Below, in pieces: positions 6,691 through 15,238 of a stretch of DNA of 64,000 nt. The stretch lies in contig NZ_CP043494.1 of NCBI RefSeq assembly GCF_044360475.1, positions 13,144,001 through 13,208,000 on the forward strand, written 5' to 3'. Source of the DNA: Archangium minus (lineage in GTDB: Bacteria; Myxococcota; Myxococcia; Myxococcales; Myxococcaceae). The notes under the pieces were generated by a model that saw only the letters and a program-made list of their open reading frames with translations, was not told where the DNA came from and ran no database searches. Made by a program: the position numbers and the translations under genes. Positions within the stretch are counted from its first letter, which is position 1; each line of letters opens with the position of its first letter.

Positions 6691-9504
6691 CTACGGCGTG
6701 GGCACTGGCGTCTGGGTCTTCTTCTCCGCTCCCGCGAAGTCGCCGGCCTTGACCACCGTCACCTTCTTCCAATCCAGGTACTTCGAGAGCGCCGTGCGTA
6801 CATCGTCTGGCTTGAGCGCGCTCATGCGCTTCTCGAAGGCCGCGTCGAAGTCCAGTGTGCGCCCGTAGTACAGGTACGCCGCCAGCGTGCGCGCCAGCCC
6901 ACCGTCATCCGAGCGATTCGTCCGCCGGTACTCCAGCAGGCCCGCGCGCGCCTTCTCCAGCTCGTCCGCGCTGAAGCCCTTCTGCAGCACCTTCTCCAAC
7001 TCCTCGCGTACCGCCGACTCCAGCTTGCCCGCGTTCTGCGGCGCGTAGATGGCGTACGTGGAGAACGAGCCCACTGCATCCATCGCGCCCGCGGACAGCG
7101 AGCTGCTCACGCCGTAGGACAGGCCCTCCTGCTGGCGCACGCGCGTGGCCAGGCGCGAGTTGAGGAAGCCTCCGCCCAGCAGGAAGTTGCCGAGCACCAG
7201 CGCCGGGTAGTCCGGGTTGTCATCGCGCAGGCTCAGCCCCTGGCCCGCGAGGAACAGGGCATTGGCCTTGTCCGGCGTCTCGAGCACCAGCGCCTGCGTG
7301 CCCGTCTTGTACGGCTGCGCGGGGATGCGCGCGTACGGCGCGGGGCTCTTCCAGTCGCCGAAGAGCTCGGCCACCTGCTTCTTCAGCACCTCGGGGTCGA
7401 AGTCGCCCACCGCGGCGAGCTCGCCCTGCGAGGCCCCGTAGAACTCGCGGTAGAAGGTCCGAGCCTGCTCCAGGGTGGTCTCCTTCACTCCCTGAATCGC
7501 CTCCTCCAGCGAGTCCGCGTAGTACGGGTGCCCCTTGGGGTAGGGCGAGAGCGCGCGCGAGTAGGCGATGCGGCCCTGCGTGTTGGGCTCACTGCGCTGG
7601 GACTCGAGCGAGGCCAGCCGCTCCTCCTGCAGGAGCGCGAACTCCTTGGCGTCGAAGGCCGGCTCGCGCAGCACCTCGGCCACGAGCTTCATCACCTCGG
7701 CGAGGTTCTGGCGCGGCACCTCGAGCGAGACACTGGCCCCCGTGGCGCCACCATCCACGCCCACGCGCGCCTTGAGCTTGTCAAAGGCATCACGCAACTC
7801 CTGACGGCTGTGCTTCGTCGTGCCGCGCATGAGCATCATCCCGGCGTAGTCGGCCGCGTCACTCCTGTTCCACACGGCCTTCTCGGTGCCCCAGCGCAGG
7901 TTGAAGGTGACACTGACCATCTCGCCGCGCGTCTTCTTGGGCAGCAGCGCGAGCTTGAGGCCGCCCGTCTGCGAGCGCTGCACGCGCTTCTCGATGTTGG
8001 CGGGGGAGGGGTCGAAGGCCTCGCCCTGGACCACCTCGCCGCGGCCCTTGTAGCCCTCGAGCATGGAGGCCACGTCGACGCTCGCGGGCATCTCCGAGCG
8101 GTCCGGCTTCGCGGTGGGGATGAACTGGCCGAGCGTGCGATTGGAAGACTTGAGGTACTGCTCGGCCACGCGGGTGACGTCGGCGGGGGTGACGGCCTCG
8201 ATCCGGTCACGGTGGAGGAAGAGCAGACGCCAGTCGCCGATGGCGGCCCACTCGGAGAGCTGGATGGCGGCGTTCTCCGAGTCATTGAGCATCAGCTCGA
8301 TGTACTTGAGCAGGGCCGTCTTGGCGCGGTCCACCTCGTCCTGGGTGAAGGGGGTGCGAGCGGCGTCCTCGACTGTCTTCAGCAGGGTGTCGCGAGCGGC
8401 GTCGAGCGACTGGCCCTCGCGGACCTCGGCGGAGAAGGCGAGCACGCCAGGGTCGTGGAGCTGGAAGTTGTAGGCGCTGGCGCTCGCGGCCTTCTTGGGC
8501 TCGACGAGGGCCTTGTAGAGACGGCCGGAGGGGGCGTTGCCGAGCGCATGCGTGAGCACGTCGATGGCGGCGAAGTCGGGGTGGGCGCCCTGGGGCACGT
8601 GGTAGACGGCGGCGAGCGCGCTCACGTCGCCCACGCGGCGCAGGGTGACGTGGCGCTCGCCATCCTGGGTGGGCTCCTCGGTGTACGTGACGGGGAGGGG
8701 CTCGGCGGGCTTGCGCAGCCGGCCGAACGTCTTCTGCACCTCGGCGAGCGCCTTCTGGGGCTCGAAGGCGCCGGCGATGACGAGCATGGCGTTATCGGGC
8801 CGGTAGTACTTGCGGTAGAAGGCCTGGAGCCGCTCGATGGGCACGTGCTCGAGGTCCGCGCGGCTGCCAATGGTGGACTTGCCGTAGTTGTGCCAGAGGA
8901 AGGCGGCGCTCATGACGCGCTGGAAGAGGATGCGCGAAGGGTCGTTCTCGCCGCGCTCCAGCTCGTTGCGCACCACGGTCATCTCGCTGTCGAGGTCCTT
9001 CTTGGCGATGAAGCTGTTGACCATGCGGTCCGCCTCGAAGGCGAGGGCCCAGCGCAGGTTCTCGTCGGAGGCGGGGAGCGTCTCGTAGTAGTTGGTGCGG
9101 TCGAGCCAGGTGGTGCCATTGGGGCGAGCACCGCGCTGCGTGAGCTCCTGGGGGATGTTCTTGTGGGAGGGGGTGCCCTTGAAGAGGAGGTGCTCGAGGA
9201 GGTGGGCCATGCCCGTCTCGCCATAGCCCTCGTGGCGGGAGCCGACGAAGTAGGTGACGTTGACGGTGACGGTGGGCTTGGTGGGGTCGGGGAAGAGGAG
9301 GACGCGCAGCCCATTGTCGAGCCGGTACTCGGTGATGCCCTCGACGCTCGTGAAGGGAGCGGGCGAGGTGGCCTTCGACCTGTCACGGGGCTGGGAGGCG
9401 ACCTTCGCGGGAGCCGAGGCAGGGGTAGGCCCCTTGGCGAGCGCGGGAGCGGAGGCGACAAGGAGGGCCGCGACGAGGAGGCGGAAGCGCGAGGGGAGGG
9501 ACAT
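6691..9504 (-). CDS. M16 family zinc metallopeptidase (two-domain, exported)
   Basis: A 937-residue protein with an N-terminal signal peptide (MSLPSRFRLLVAALLVASAPALA). The N-terminal half carries the inverted zinc motif HxxEH as HLLEH (H101, E104, H105) within MAHLLEHLLFKGT, followed by the VRNELERGENDPS stretch expected to supply the third ligand. The C-terminal half (from about residue 510) repeats the M16 fold without the zinc motif, as in pitrilysin/insulinase-like and bacterial processing peptidases. It probably degrades or processes peptides in the periplasm. It is monocistronic, with palindromic repeats on both sides. Confidence 0.9.
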   Translation of the reverse strand: MSLPSRFRLLVAALLVASAPALAKGPTPASAPAKVASQPRDRSKATSPAPFTSVEGITEYRLDNGLRVLLFPDPTKPTVTVNVTYFVGSRHEGYGETGMAHLLEHLLFKGTPSHKNIPQELTQRGARPNGTTWLDRTNYYETLPASDENLRWALAFEADRMVNSFIAKKDLDSEMTVVRNELERGENDPSRILFQRVMSAAFLWHNYGKSTIGSRADLEHVPIERLQAFYRKYYRPDNAMLVIAGAFEPQKALAEVQKTFGRLRKPAEPLPVTYTEEPTQDGERHVTLRRVGDVSALAAVYHVPQGAHPDFAAIDVLTHALGNAPSGRLYKALVEPKKAASASAYNFQLHDPGVLAFSAEVREGQSLDAARDTLLKTVEDAARTPFTQDEVDRAKTALLKYIELMLNDSENAAIQLSEWAAIGDWRLLFLHRDRIEAVTPADVTRVAEQYLKSSNRTLGQFIPTAKPDRSEMPASVDVASMLEGYKGRGEVVQGEAFDPSPANIEKRVQRSQTGGLKLALLPKKTRGEMVSVTFNLRWGTEKAVWNRSDAADYAGMMLMRGTTKHSRQELRDAFDKLKARVGVDGGATGASVSLEVPRQNLAEVMKLVAEVLREPAFDAKEFALLQEERLASLESQRSEPNTQGRIAYSRALSPYPKGHPYYADSLEEAIQGVKETTLEQARTFYREFYGASQGELAAVGDFDPEVLKKQVAELFGDWKSPAPYARIPAQPYKTGTQALVLETPDKANALFLAGQGLSLRDDNPDYPALVLGNFLLGGGFLNSRLATRVRQQEGLSYGVSSSLSAGAMDAVGSFSTYAIYAPQNAGKLESAVREELEKVLQKGFSADELEKARAGLLEYRRTNRSDDGGLARTLAAYLYYGRTLDFDAAFEKRMSALKPDDVRTALSKYLDWKKVTVVKAGDFAGAEKKTQTPVPTP

Positions 9505-9647
9505 GCGAGGAGGCCTGCTTTCGCGAGGGAATTCCAGAAGTGCGTCTGGAGGCTACCAACCGGACAAGCCGGGGCCGTGTTCCCGAGGAGGGAAGGAAGA
9601 ACCAACGCCCAGGGGTGAACGGAGCGGGGGAGGGGAGTGCTCAAAAT

Positions 9648-9681
9648 CCCCTCTCCCTCTGGGAGAGGGTCAGGGTGAGGG
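9648..9681. repeat. CCCTCTCCC/GGGAGAGGG palindromic intergenic repeat, copy B
   Basis: The stem CCCTCTCCCTCTGGGAGAGGG is followed by TCAGGGTGAGGG. It lies between the divergent M16 peptidase and AHH toxin genes and has the same core as copies A, C and D. Confidence 0.75.
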
Positions 9682-9767
9682 TCTTCACCCGGTGCACCGG
9701 TGCTCGCAGACCCTCTTCACAGGGTTCACGAGCGTGGAGGCCCCGGTATCGAGCAGGCTACCAGGGT

Positions 9768-10991
9768 ATGACGAGCGTTCTCTCCATGCCGCGCCTGGCG
9801 CTGGCACTGAGCTTCATCGTGTTCGCCACGAGCACTCCGTCCCGGGCGGCAGCACCTCACGAAGAGCCGTCCCGGGCGAGACCCAAGACGGTACGAGTGG
9901 ACGCACTGCAGGGTGGCCAGCTGCGGCTCTCCTTCGAGCCGTTACCATCCGACCCGCGCCTGGAGTCCCTGCGGCTGGGGGAAGCACACGAGGTGCTCGA
10001 CAAGTCCTCACAGTGGGAATCGCGAATGCAGGAGGAATTCCTGTCCCGATACGGTCCGCCCCTGCTGCCTCTGCCGCAGTCACTGGAGACGAGCCGCCTC
10101 TACCTGGCCTTGAAGCTCTCCCCCCGCTACATGGGAGCGGGCGTGCGAGAAGCGGCGCGGGAGCTGTTCTCCTCGTCCCTCTTCCTCTCCAGCGTGGCCC
10201 TCTCGGTGTTCGTCTACTTCGCGGCGTGGCTGGCACCCGAACCCGTCTTCACCAAGGCCTTCGTGACGGCGCTGACGCTCCGGCTGGCGCTAGCGGTGGG
10301 CGTCCTGGAGCTCTCTCGGGTGGCTCGAGCATGCGTCCAGCTCTACCAGGAGGCGGAAGCGGCCAAGACAGTGGAGCAGTTGGAGGCCGTAGCCGAGCGC
10401 TTCGGCAAGGCGATGGGTGGCACGGGGCTCCGGGTGTTGATGCTGGTGGCCAGCATGGGAGTGGCCCGGGGTTTGCCCCATGTGCCACAGGGAGGACTCG
10501 GCGCGCTGCTGCGCTCGCCCCGGTTCTCGCTCCCCGAGGGCTTGACCCTGGAAGGTGCGACCACGGTCCAGATGGTGGCCGATGGCACCGTCCTCGTCGC
10601 GGGGGTAGCGGCGGGCACCGCCGCGGCCACCGGCAGCGCCTGCTCCGATGGCGCCCAGCCGAAGGACGGCCACCATTGGCATCACCTCGCCACGAACAAG
10701 AACGAAATCTCCACGAGCCAAGGGGGGCCATGGACTCCTTTGTTCAAGACTCTCTTCGCGAAGGCAGGGATGAGCCTGGATGCAAAAGAGAATCTCGTCT
10801 ACCTCGCGGGCCACAAGGGTCCTCATTCAGAGGAGTATCATGAGGAAATCCATGAGCGGCTCAGGGTGGCTGTCGCACGATGCCGAACCCAGGAGCAATG
10901 TCGCGACGCATTGATGAGAGAGCTCAAGAGAATCGCGGACGAAGTATGCACTCCCGGGTCACGACTTCATCGGTTGGCGACGAAGCAGTAA
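9768..10991 (+). CDS. AHH-domain nuclease toxin with membrane-spanning N-terminal half
   Basis: A 407-residue protein starting at the ATG at 9768, which gives an N-terminal signal-like segment (PRLALALSFIVFATSTPSRA). After a beta-rich region there are one or two hydrophobic segments around residues 140-185. The C-terminal 110 residues hold HHWHHLATNKN, then FAKAGMSLDAKENLVYLAGH and HSEEYHEEIHERL, the ordered His/Asn pattern of the AHH branch of the HNH/Endonuclease VII superfamily of toxins. The next gene encodes an Imm11-type immunity protein 16 bases downstream. It is therefore read as a contact-dependent or exported nuclease toxin for competition between myxobacterial kin. Upstream in-frame codons back to 9540 cross the palindromic repeat and are unlikely to be translated. 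Confidence 0.75.
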   Translation: MTSVLSMPRLALALSFIVFATSTPSRAAAPHEEPSRARPKTVRVDALQGGQLRLSFEPLPSDPRLESLRLGEAHEVLDKSSQWESRMQEEFLSRYGPPLLPLPQSLETSRLYLALKLSPRYMGAGVREAARELFSSSLFLSSVALSVFVYFAAWLAPEPVFTKAFVTALTLRLALAVGVLELSRVARACVQLYQEAEAAKTVEQLEAVAERFGKAMGGTGLRVLMLVASMGVARGLPHVPQGGLGALLRSPRFSLPEGLTLEGATTVQMVADGTVLVAGVAAGTAAATGSACSDGAQPKDGHHWHHLATNKNEISTSQGGPWTPLFKTLFAKAGMSLDAKENLVYLAGHKGPHSEEYHEEIHERLRVAVARCRTQEQCRDALMRELKRIADEVCTPGSRLHRLATKQ

Positions 10992-11007
10992 AGCCATATC
11001 GAGGACA

Positions 11008-11577
11008 ATGCGTATGACCCAATATTTCAAGCTGATGGACGACAGGCGATCCCACGATCGTTGGCATCTGGGACCTCCAGTCGACGAGCAGGGGAAGGAG
11101 CTCGACCCCTGGCAATTCGACGAGGGGCGGGTGATCGAGCTGGGATGCGTGCCACGCTTTCCGCTCGACATCCCCGGACGCCCACTGGACTTCTGCTGGG
11201 CCGCCTTCAGCATCCTCGTGGTCCACGAGCGCTTCGTCCGGCTCTTCGAGCGGCTGGGCGTCCAGGAAGTCCAGTTCATCCCCTCCCAAGTGGAGGGTCA
11301 CGCCGGGCCCTGGTTCATCCTCAACCCCTTGCGCATCATCCGCTGCATCGACGACGCCCGGTGCGAGGAGGTGCAGTACTTCACTCCCGAGGACGGCCAA
11401 CCCGAGAAGGTGGGGCAGTACCGGGTGGTCGCGGGCATGCGCATCGACCCCACGAAACCAGGCGACGCCCGCATCTTCCGCCCCTGGGGGTGGACAGGCG
11501 CGCTCATCATCTCCGAGGACCTCAAGCAGGCCCTCGAGCGCGAGCACATCACCGGCACGCGCTTCACCGAGGTCTGA
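11008..11577 (+). CDS. Imm11 (DUF1629) family immunity protein
   Basis: A 189-residue cytoplasmic protein with the layout of Imm11/DUF1629 proteins: an N-terminal YFKLMDD segment, a GPPVDEQGKELDPW turn, a core with FSILVVHERFVRLFERLGVQEVQFIP, and a C-terminal IFRPWGWTGALIISEDLKQAL segment. Proteins of this family are paired with nuclease toxins in myxobacterial conflict loci. It lies 16 bases after the AHH toxin, so it should be its antidote. Its stop codon sits two bases before the duplicated 3' end of an alpha/beta-hydrolase gene. An ATG two codons later (11014) is an alternative start. Confidence 0.75.
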   Translation: MRMTQYFKLMDDRRSHDRWHLGPPVDEQGKELDPWQFDEGRVIELGCVPRFPLDIPGRPLDFCWAAFSILVVHERFVRLFERLGVQEVQFIPSQVEGHAGPWFILNPLRIIRCIDDARCEEVQYFTPEDGQPEKVGQYRVVAGMRIDPTKPGDARIFRPWGWTGALIISEDLKQALEREHITGTRFTEV

Positions 11578-11579
11578 CG

Positions 11580-11705
11580 CCCCCGCCTACCAGCAGCGTG
11601 CGGCGAACGCGGCCAGCTCGCGGTTGAAGCGCCGGGCGTCCTCCCAGAAGGGCGAGTGGCCGGCGTTCGAGTACAGGGACACCAGCGCGCCGGGCACCAC
11701 GGAGG
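11580..11705. repeat. 126-bp direct repeat, copy 1 (hydrolase gene 3'-end fragment)
   Basis: This 126-bp segment matches 13926-14051 with three mismatches by eye. On the minus strand it encodes the last 39 or so residues of the alpha/beta-hydrolase, including its stop, but the match ends abruptly at 11705. Copies 1 and 2 bracket about 2.2 kb. It is a recombination or insertion scar, not a functional gene. Confidence 0.85.
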
Positions 11706-11794
11706 GGCGGCGCGAAGGCGGCGCGAGTGCGAGGACCGGGACAGGTGGGGATGTCTGACTTCGTGAGAGCCAGGGCCAAGACGAAGTCTGGGAG

Positions 11795-12835
11795 CTACGC
11801 ACCAGACACCAACACCCCGAGCTGAGCGCGGCGCACTCCGAAGAGGTTGAGTGTGAGGCGCGGCTCAGGGGAATCCGCGGCGCGCAGGACACGGATGGCA
11901 TCGGGCCGCAAGGCCCAATCACTCCCGACCCGGTCCCGCTCCCTCTGAACGGAAAACCAGAAAGACGGCCTGCTGTCATCCGCAACCGACTCACACGGCC
12001 TGCGGTTCACAAGCACGGTTGACACGACAACCGGGGCATCAAAATGCTCCCGTGTTGTGCGGTTACCGCAACTCTTCCTCATGAAATAACCAACGCCAGA
12101 CATGCTGGATTGTGCAGCCCCGCTTCCCATGGAGGTGGCACGAAAGTAGTGAGAGAGGTCGAGGACATAGTCTGGAGCCTTCCCAATGCCGAGTGGCACC
12201 CCTTCAACAACCCCCTTCGATCGAGTAGCACCAATCTCTCCGCAGTATGCGACGTAGATATTGGGATTGCCGTGCAGGAAGCGCGTGTTGTGGAACTTCT
12301 GGGGGACCACACCCCAGTCGGCTCTCCGGGCCAATGCATGGCAATGAGGCTTTCGACCTTCAAAACCCAAGACAACGGGGACTTGGAGGTGCAGAGCGCC
12401 GCGGCCTCGCCCGTCAACACCGAGCACAATCGAGGTGAGCCCCGCATCATGGAGGGTCGTGAATCGCCTTACGAACTCCGTAGCACCCAACAAACACTTC
12501 CGGACGACCTCGACGGCATCACTCTCCGCGGATTGCTCTCGAAGGTCTCCAACCAGAATCCCCGCTGGAAATCCAAGGCACCGCGGCACCGAGTTGCTTT
12601 CCTCGACCAGCTTCAATCCCGAGTTCGCCAATCGGACTCCATGAGTGTTGAAGTCCCCAATCGAACAATTACCGCGGAGACGAAAGTCGGACTCCTCGTA
12701 GGGGATGAGGGTTCCGATGTCGAAGCGCCCGGGTTTGCCCGGCTCCACGAAGCAATCGAGCAACCACTCCGCAGGTGGTGGCTGATGCCGACTTCGACCC
12801 TTGGAGTACTTCGCTCGCACGTCTCTGAGCATCAT
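11795..12835 (-). CDS. Hypothetical protein inside the repeat-bracketed cassette
   Basis: A 346-residue open frame beginning at an ATG preceded at a suitable distance by AAGGGAG. I recognise no family. Notable segments are EPGKPGRFDIGTLIPYEE near the N-terminus, FRLRGNCSIGDFNTHGVRL and a central GLTSIVLGVDGRGRG. There is no signal peptide or transmembrane helix. Its codons end in A or T more often than in neighbouring genes, which suggests recent acquisition. It is convergent to nothing and lies divergently from the lipoprotein/immunity pair at 13007-13973, within the same repeat-bounded segment. Existence as a gene is likely but not certain. Confidence 0.5.
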   Translation of the reverse strand: MMLRDVRAKYSKGRSRHQPPPAEWLLDCFVEPGKPGRFDIGTLIPYEESDFRLRGNCSIGDFNTHGVRLANSGLKLVEESNSVPRCLGFPAGILVGDLREQSAESDAVEVVRKCLLGATEFVRRFTTLHDAGLTSIVLGVDGRGRGALHLQVPVVLGFEGRKPHCHALARRADWGVVPQKFHNTRFLHGNPNIYVAYCGEIGATRSKGVVEGVPLGIGKAPDYVLDLSHYFRATSMGSGAAQSSMSGVGYFMRKSCGNRTTREHFDAPVVVSTVLVNRRPCESVADDSRPSFWFSVQRERDRVGSDWALRPDAIRVLRAADSPEPRLTLNLFGVRRAQLGVLVSGA

Positions 12836-13006
12836 GAGGACTCCCTTCTTCCATGAATGCGAGCGCCCCACGTTCAATCAAGGCATATCCTCGCATCTGC
12901 CCTGTGGCTGACGGAGTGCCCCCTGACTGCGGCACGCACTCGCCATCGCCTGTTAATTGTGAAGTTCGTCGCAGCAACCTCTCCAGCATCACGCCCCTGG
13001 GTGCAC

Positions 13007-13441
13007 ATGCGGCGTACACGGCACACGGCGTTCGGAAGGGCATGGAGTCGCCTGCTCTCAGCGGCACTGACTCTTTCTGGATGCGCGCCGGGCATCCACG
13101 TGCGAGGAGCGGGCCTTCATGCCTCGCCGCGAAGCAATGAGTGTGACAGGACGCCCATGGCGTGCATGCCGCTACGAGACTTCTGCGACCTGCACCCGGG
13201 TGAATGCTTCGGCCCGATGCCCGAGCCTCAGCAGGAGCCCGATGCCCCTCCCGAGGAACAGGCGGCGCCTCCGCCCAACCTGAGCCGGTGCCTCGATGCA
13301 TGCGCAGCAGGCGGGGAAGTCCTGCGAACCTTCTGCCGCTCGATCAAGGACCCCAAGCTCAAGGCAGGATGCTGGGGTCTGGAGTTCGTGAGCGAGACCG
13401 CCTGCCGAGGCTGGTGCTTCTGGCACTATGGCAAGAAGTGA
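13007..13441 (+). CDS. Small Cys-rich lipoprotein, possible SitA-like toxin
   Basis: A 144-residue protein whose N-terminus (RRTRHTAFGRAWSRLLSAA then LTLSGC) forms a lipoprotein signal with an acceptable lipobox. The mature region is Cys-rich and Pro-rich: CDRTPMACMPLRDFCDLHPGEC, a PEPQQEPDAPPEEQAAPPP linker, then CLDACAAGG, FCRSI and CRGWCFWHYGKK. No known enzymatic domain is visible. The following gene overlaps or abuts its stop and looks like an immunity gene, the arrangement of Myxococcus Sit lipoprotein toxins, which are transferred by outer-membrane exchange. That assignment is inference. The start is chosen to give the lipobox; no strong ribosome-binding site is visible. Confidence 0.5.
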   Translation: MRRTRHTAFGRAWSRLLSAALTLSGCAPGIHVRGAGLHASPRSNECDRTPMACMPLRDFCDLHPGECFGPMPEPQQEPDAPPEEQAAPPPNLSRCLDACAAGGEVLRTFCRSIKDPKLKAGCWGLEFVSETACRGWCFWHYGKK

Positions 13442-13454
13442 GGCCCGGGAACCC

Positions 13455-13973
13455 ATGACCCCTCGAGCGAAGAAACCCACCAGGAAGGAACTGGCCAGAC
13501 CCCATGCGCTCGGCCCGCTCATCGCGGAACGGACCCTGACGGTCGCCGGGCACGATGATTCGTTCGTCCATGTCCGAGTTGGGAAGCCCAGGAAGGATTC
13601 CGCGACGGGCGACTACTTCTGCCCGTTCTCCATCAAGGGACTCCATCCCCAGCGTGTCCACGAAGCCTGGGGGATGGACTCCATGCAGGCGCTCCAGAAC
13701 GCCCTGCAGGCCATCCGCATCGAGCTCGCTCCCCATGCCGACAGGCTCAGGTGGGAGGGCGGACAGGACGGTTGGCTGGGATTCCCCAAGGTGATTCCCG
13801 ACCTCTTCGGCCCCGCCTTCATACAGCGTCTCGAAAAACTGGTGGACCGCGAGACGGATCGCTTCGCGCGCTCCCTGGAAGAAGCCAGCCGACGTGCCGA
13901 ACAACCAGGCCGGGGAAAGAAGAAGCCCCCGCCTACCAGCAGCGCGCGGCGAACGCGGCCAGCTCGCGGTTGA
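13455..13973 (+). CDS. Probable immunity protein of the lipoprotein cassette (DUF6968-like)
   Basis: About 172 residues, cytoplasmic. The core reads RTLTVAGHDDSFVHVRVGKP, then GDYFCPFSIKGL and DSMQALQNALQAIRIELAPH, which resembles small proteins I associate with DUF6968; the match is tentative. An upstream ATG at 13428 would overlap the lipoprotein stop. From about base 13926 the frame runs into the 126-bp repeat, so the last 15 or so residues (PPTSSARRTRPARG) come from antisense of the hydrolase 3' end. The native C-terminus was therefore probably replaced when the cassette joined this site. Function as antidote to the lipoprotein is inferred from gene order. Confidence 0.55.
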   Translation: MTPRAKKPTRKELARPHALGPLIAERTLTVAGHDDSFVHVRVGKPRKDSATGDYFCPFSIKGLHPQRVHEAWGMDSMQALQNALQAIRIELAPHADRLRWEGGQDGWLGFPKVIPDLFGPAFIQRLEKLVDRETDRFARSLEEASRRAEQPGRGKKKPPPTSSARRTRPARG

Positions 13974-14051
13974 AGCGCCGGGCGTCCTCCCAGAAGGGCG
14001 AGTGGCCGGCGTTCGGGTACAGGGACACCAGCGCGCCAGGCACCACGGAGG
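13926..14051. repeat. 126-bp direct repeat, copy 2 (intact hydrolase 3' end)
   Basis: This is the parental copy, forming the 3' end of the alpha/beta-hydrolase gene (minus strand) and the 3' tail of the probable immunity gene (plus strand). It differs from copy 1 (11580-11705) at three positions. Confidence 0.85.
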
Positions 14052-14898
14052 CGATGTGGTGGCCCGAGGCGGGCAGCACCACGCGGTCCTCCAGGCCGTG
14101 GGACACGAGCACGGGAAGGGTCAGCCGGCTCAGCACGTCGTCGTTGTCCGCGATGCGCGCGCACAGGGCCTCGCGCACGTGGGCCGGCGCCAGCTCGTTG
14201 TAGGTCAGCACCAGGCGCTGGGTCTCCGGCGACACCGGGCGGTGATGCAAGAGCGAGACGAAGCGCTCCAGGGTGTCGCGGCTCGCGTCCTCGTCCTGCT
14301 CGGAGAAGAGCCCGGGGATGAGCGAGCGCAGCTCGGACGAGAGCAGGCTGAAGGCCTCCTCGGAGCCGCACTTCACCATGGAGGACACGAAGTTCACCCC
14401 GGCCAGGTGCTCCTGGCCGTAGTGGCGCAGGTAGTCGGAGACGACCATGCCGCCGTAGGACCAGGCGACGAGCAGGGGCCGCTCCAGCTCGAGCGCGGTG
14501 ATGACGGCGTGCAGGTCATCGGCCCACAGCCGCCCGTCACCGTAGGCGCCGTAGGGCTTGCCCGAGTGCCCGTGCCCTCGCAGGTCCACCGCCACCAACC
14601 GGAAGCCCAGGCCCAGGGCGCTGTGGAGCTGGCGCCGCCACGACAGGTAGCACTGGGAGAAGCCGTGCACGAAGAGGATGGGGGGCCCGTAGAGGTCGCC
14701 CGCGTCGTACACGCGCAGGCTCACCCCGCCCGCGCCCTCGAGCGTGTGGACGCGGACGGGAATGGGCTCGGAGAAGGAGAAAGCACCCTCGGCGTCCCTC
14801 ATTCCCGGGCTCGCCTCCAGGAGGCTCATGGACGTAGCGGGTTGGACCCGCGCCGGAGGAGAGGGCGTCTGCACGCAAAGTGAGAGGGTGTCGTCCAT
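13933..14898 (-). CDS. Alpha/beta-hydrolase fold protein
   Basis: A 321-residue protein from the ATG at 14898 (MDDTLSL). It has the standard order of the fold: an oxyanion-hole HGFSQ motif, DLRGHGHSG, the nucleophile elbow WSYGG with Ser at about residue 147, an acid in HGLEDRVV and the catalytic His in NAGHSPF near the C-terminus. No signal peptide is apparent. The substrate cannot be told; relatives include esterases, epoxide hydrolases and haloperoxidase-like enzymes. Its last 39 codons are duplicated at 11580-11705, showing that this 3' end served as a junction for toxin-immunity cassettes. Confidence 0.85.
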   Translation of the reverse strand: MDDTLSLCVQTPSPPARVQPATSMSLLEASPGMRDAEGAFSFSEPIPVRVHTLEGAGGVSLRVYDAGDLYGPPILFVHGFSQCYLSWRRQLHSALGLGFRLVAVDLRGHGHSGKPYGAYGDGRLWADDLHAVITALELERPLLVAWSYGGMVVSDYLRHYGQEHLAGVNFVSSMVKCGSEEAFSLLSSELRSLIPGLFSEQDEDASRDTLERFVSLLHHRPVSPETQRLVLTYNELAPAHVREALCARIADNDDVLSRLTLPVLVSHGLEDRVVLPASGHHIASVVPGALVSLYPNAGHSPFWEDARRFNRELAAFAARCW

Positions 14899-15238
14899 GG
14901 CGGGGGTTGTCCTGTTCGGGAGCGCACGGCTTCCCAGAAGGAATAGGCATCGGTGCAACCCCCGGAACCCCTCCCTCTAGTCCGCGGCTCGCGTTTTCTC
15001 CGGAAACCTTGACTGTTTGGGCTTGCAGGGTCTGCCGGATGACACTCCAGGACGAAGCAGGAGAGGACGCCGGCTGTCCGGGGGAGGGCCGAAACGCTGT
15101 GGGGTGGGAGACGTCTGGCCGCTCGTCACACCGGGGGGCATGGAATGGGAAGAGGGCGAGCGTCGTATGAGGAGGCGGTTAGTAGTAAGCCCTGCGCATA
15201 CACGCAGGTGTCACACACAGGTGTCAGGAGCCTGGCGC

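Noticed and set aside
6685..9618. 977-residue plus-strand frame opposite the M16 peptidase gene
   Set aside because: It is antisense to a gene with clear HLLEH zinc motif; the translation is Arg/His/Leu/Val-rich low complexity, as expected from the complement of high-GC codons.
12044..12856. 270-residue plus-strand frame opposite the unknown cassette gene
   Set aside because: The minus-strand frame is longer and has AAGGGAG before its start; the plus frame has neither, so the minus one is preferred, though not with certainty.
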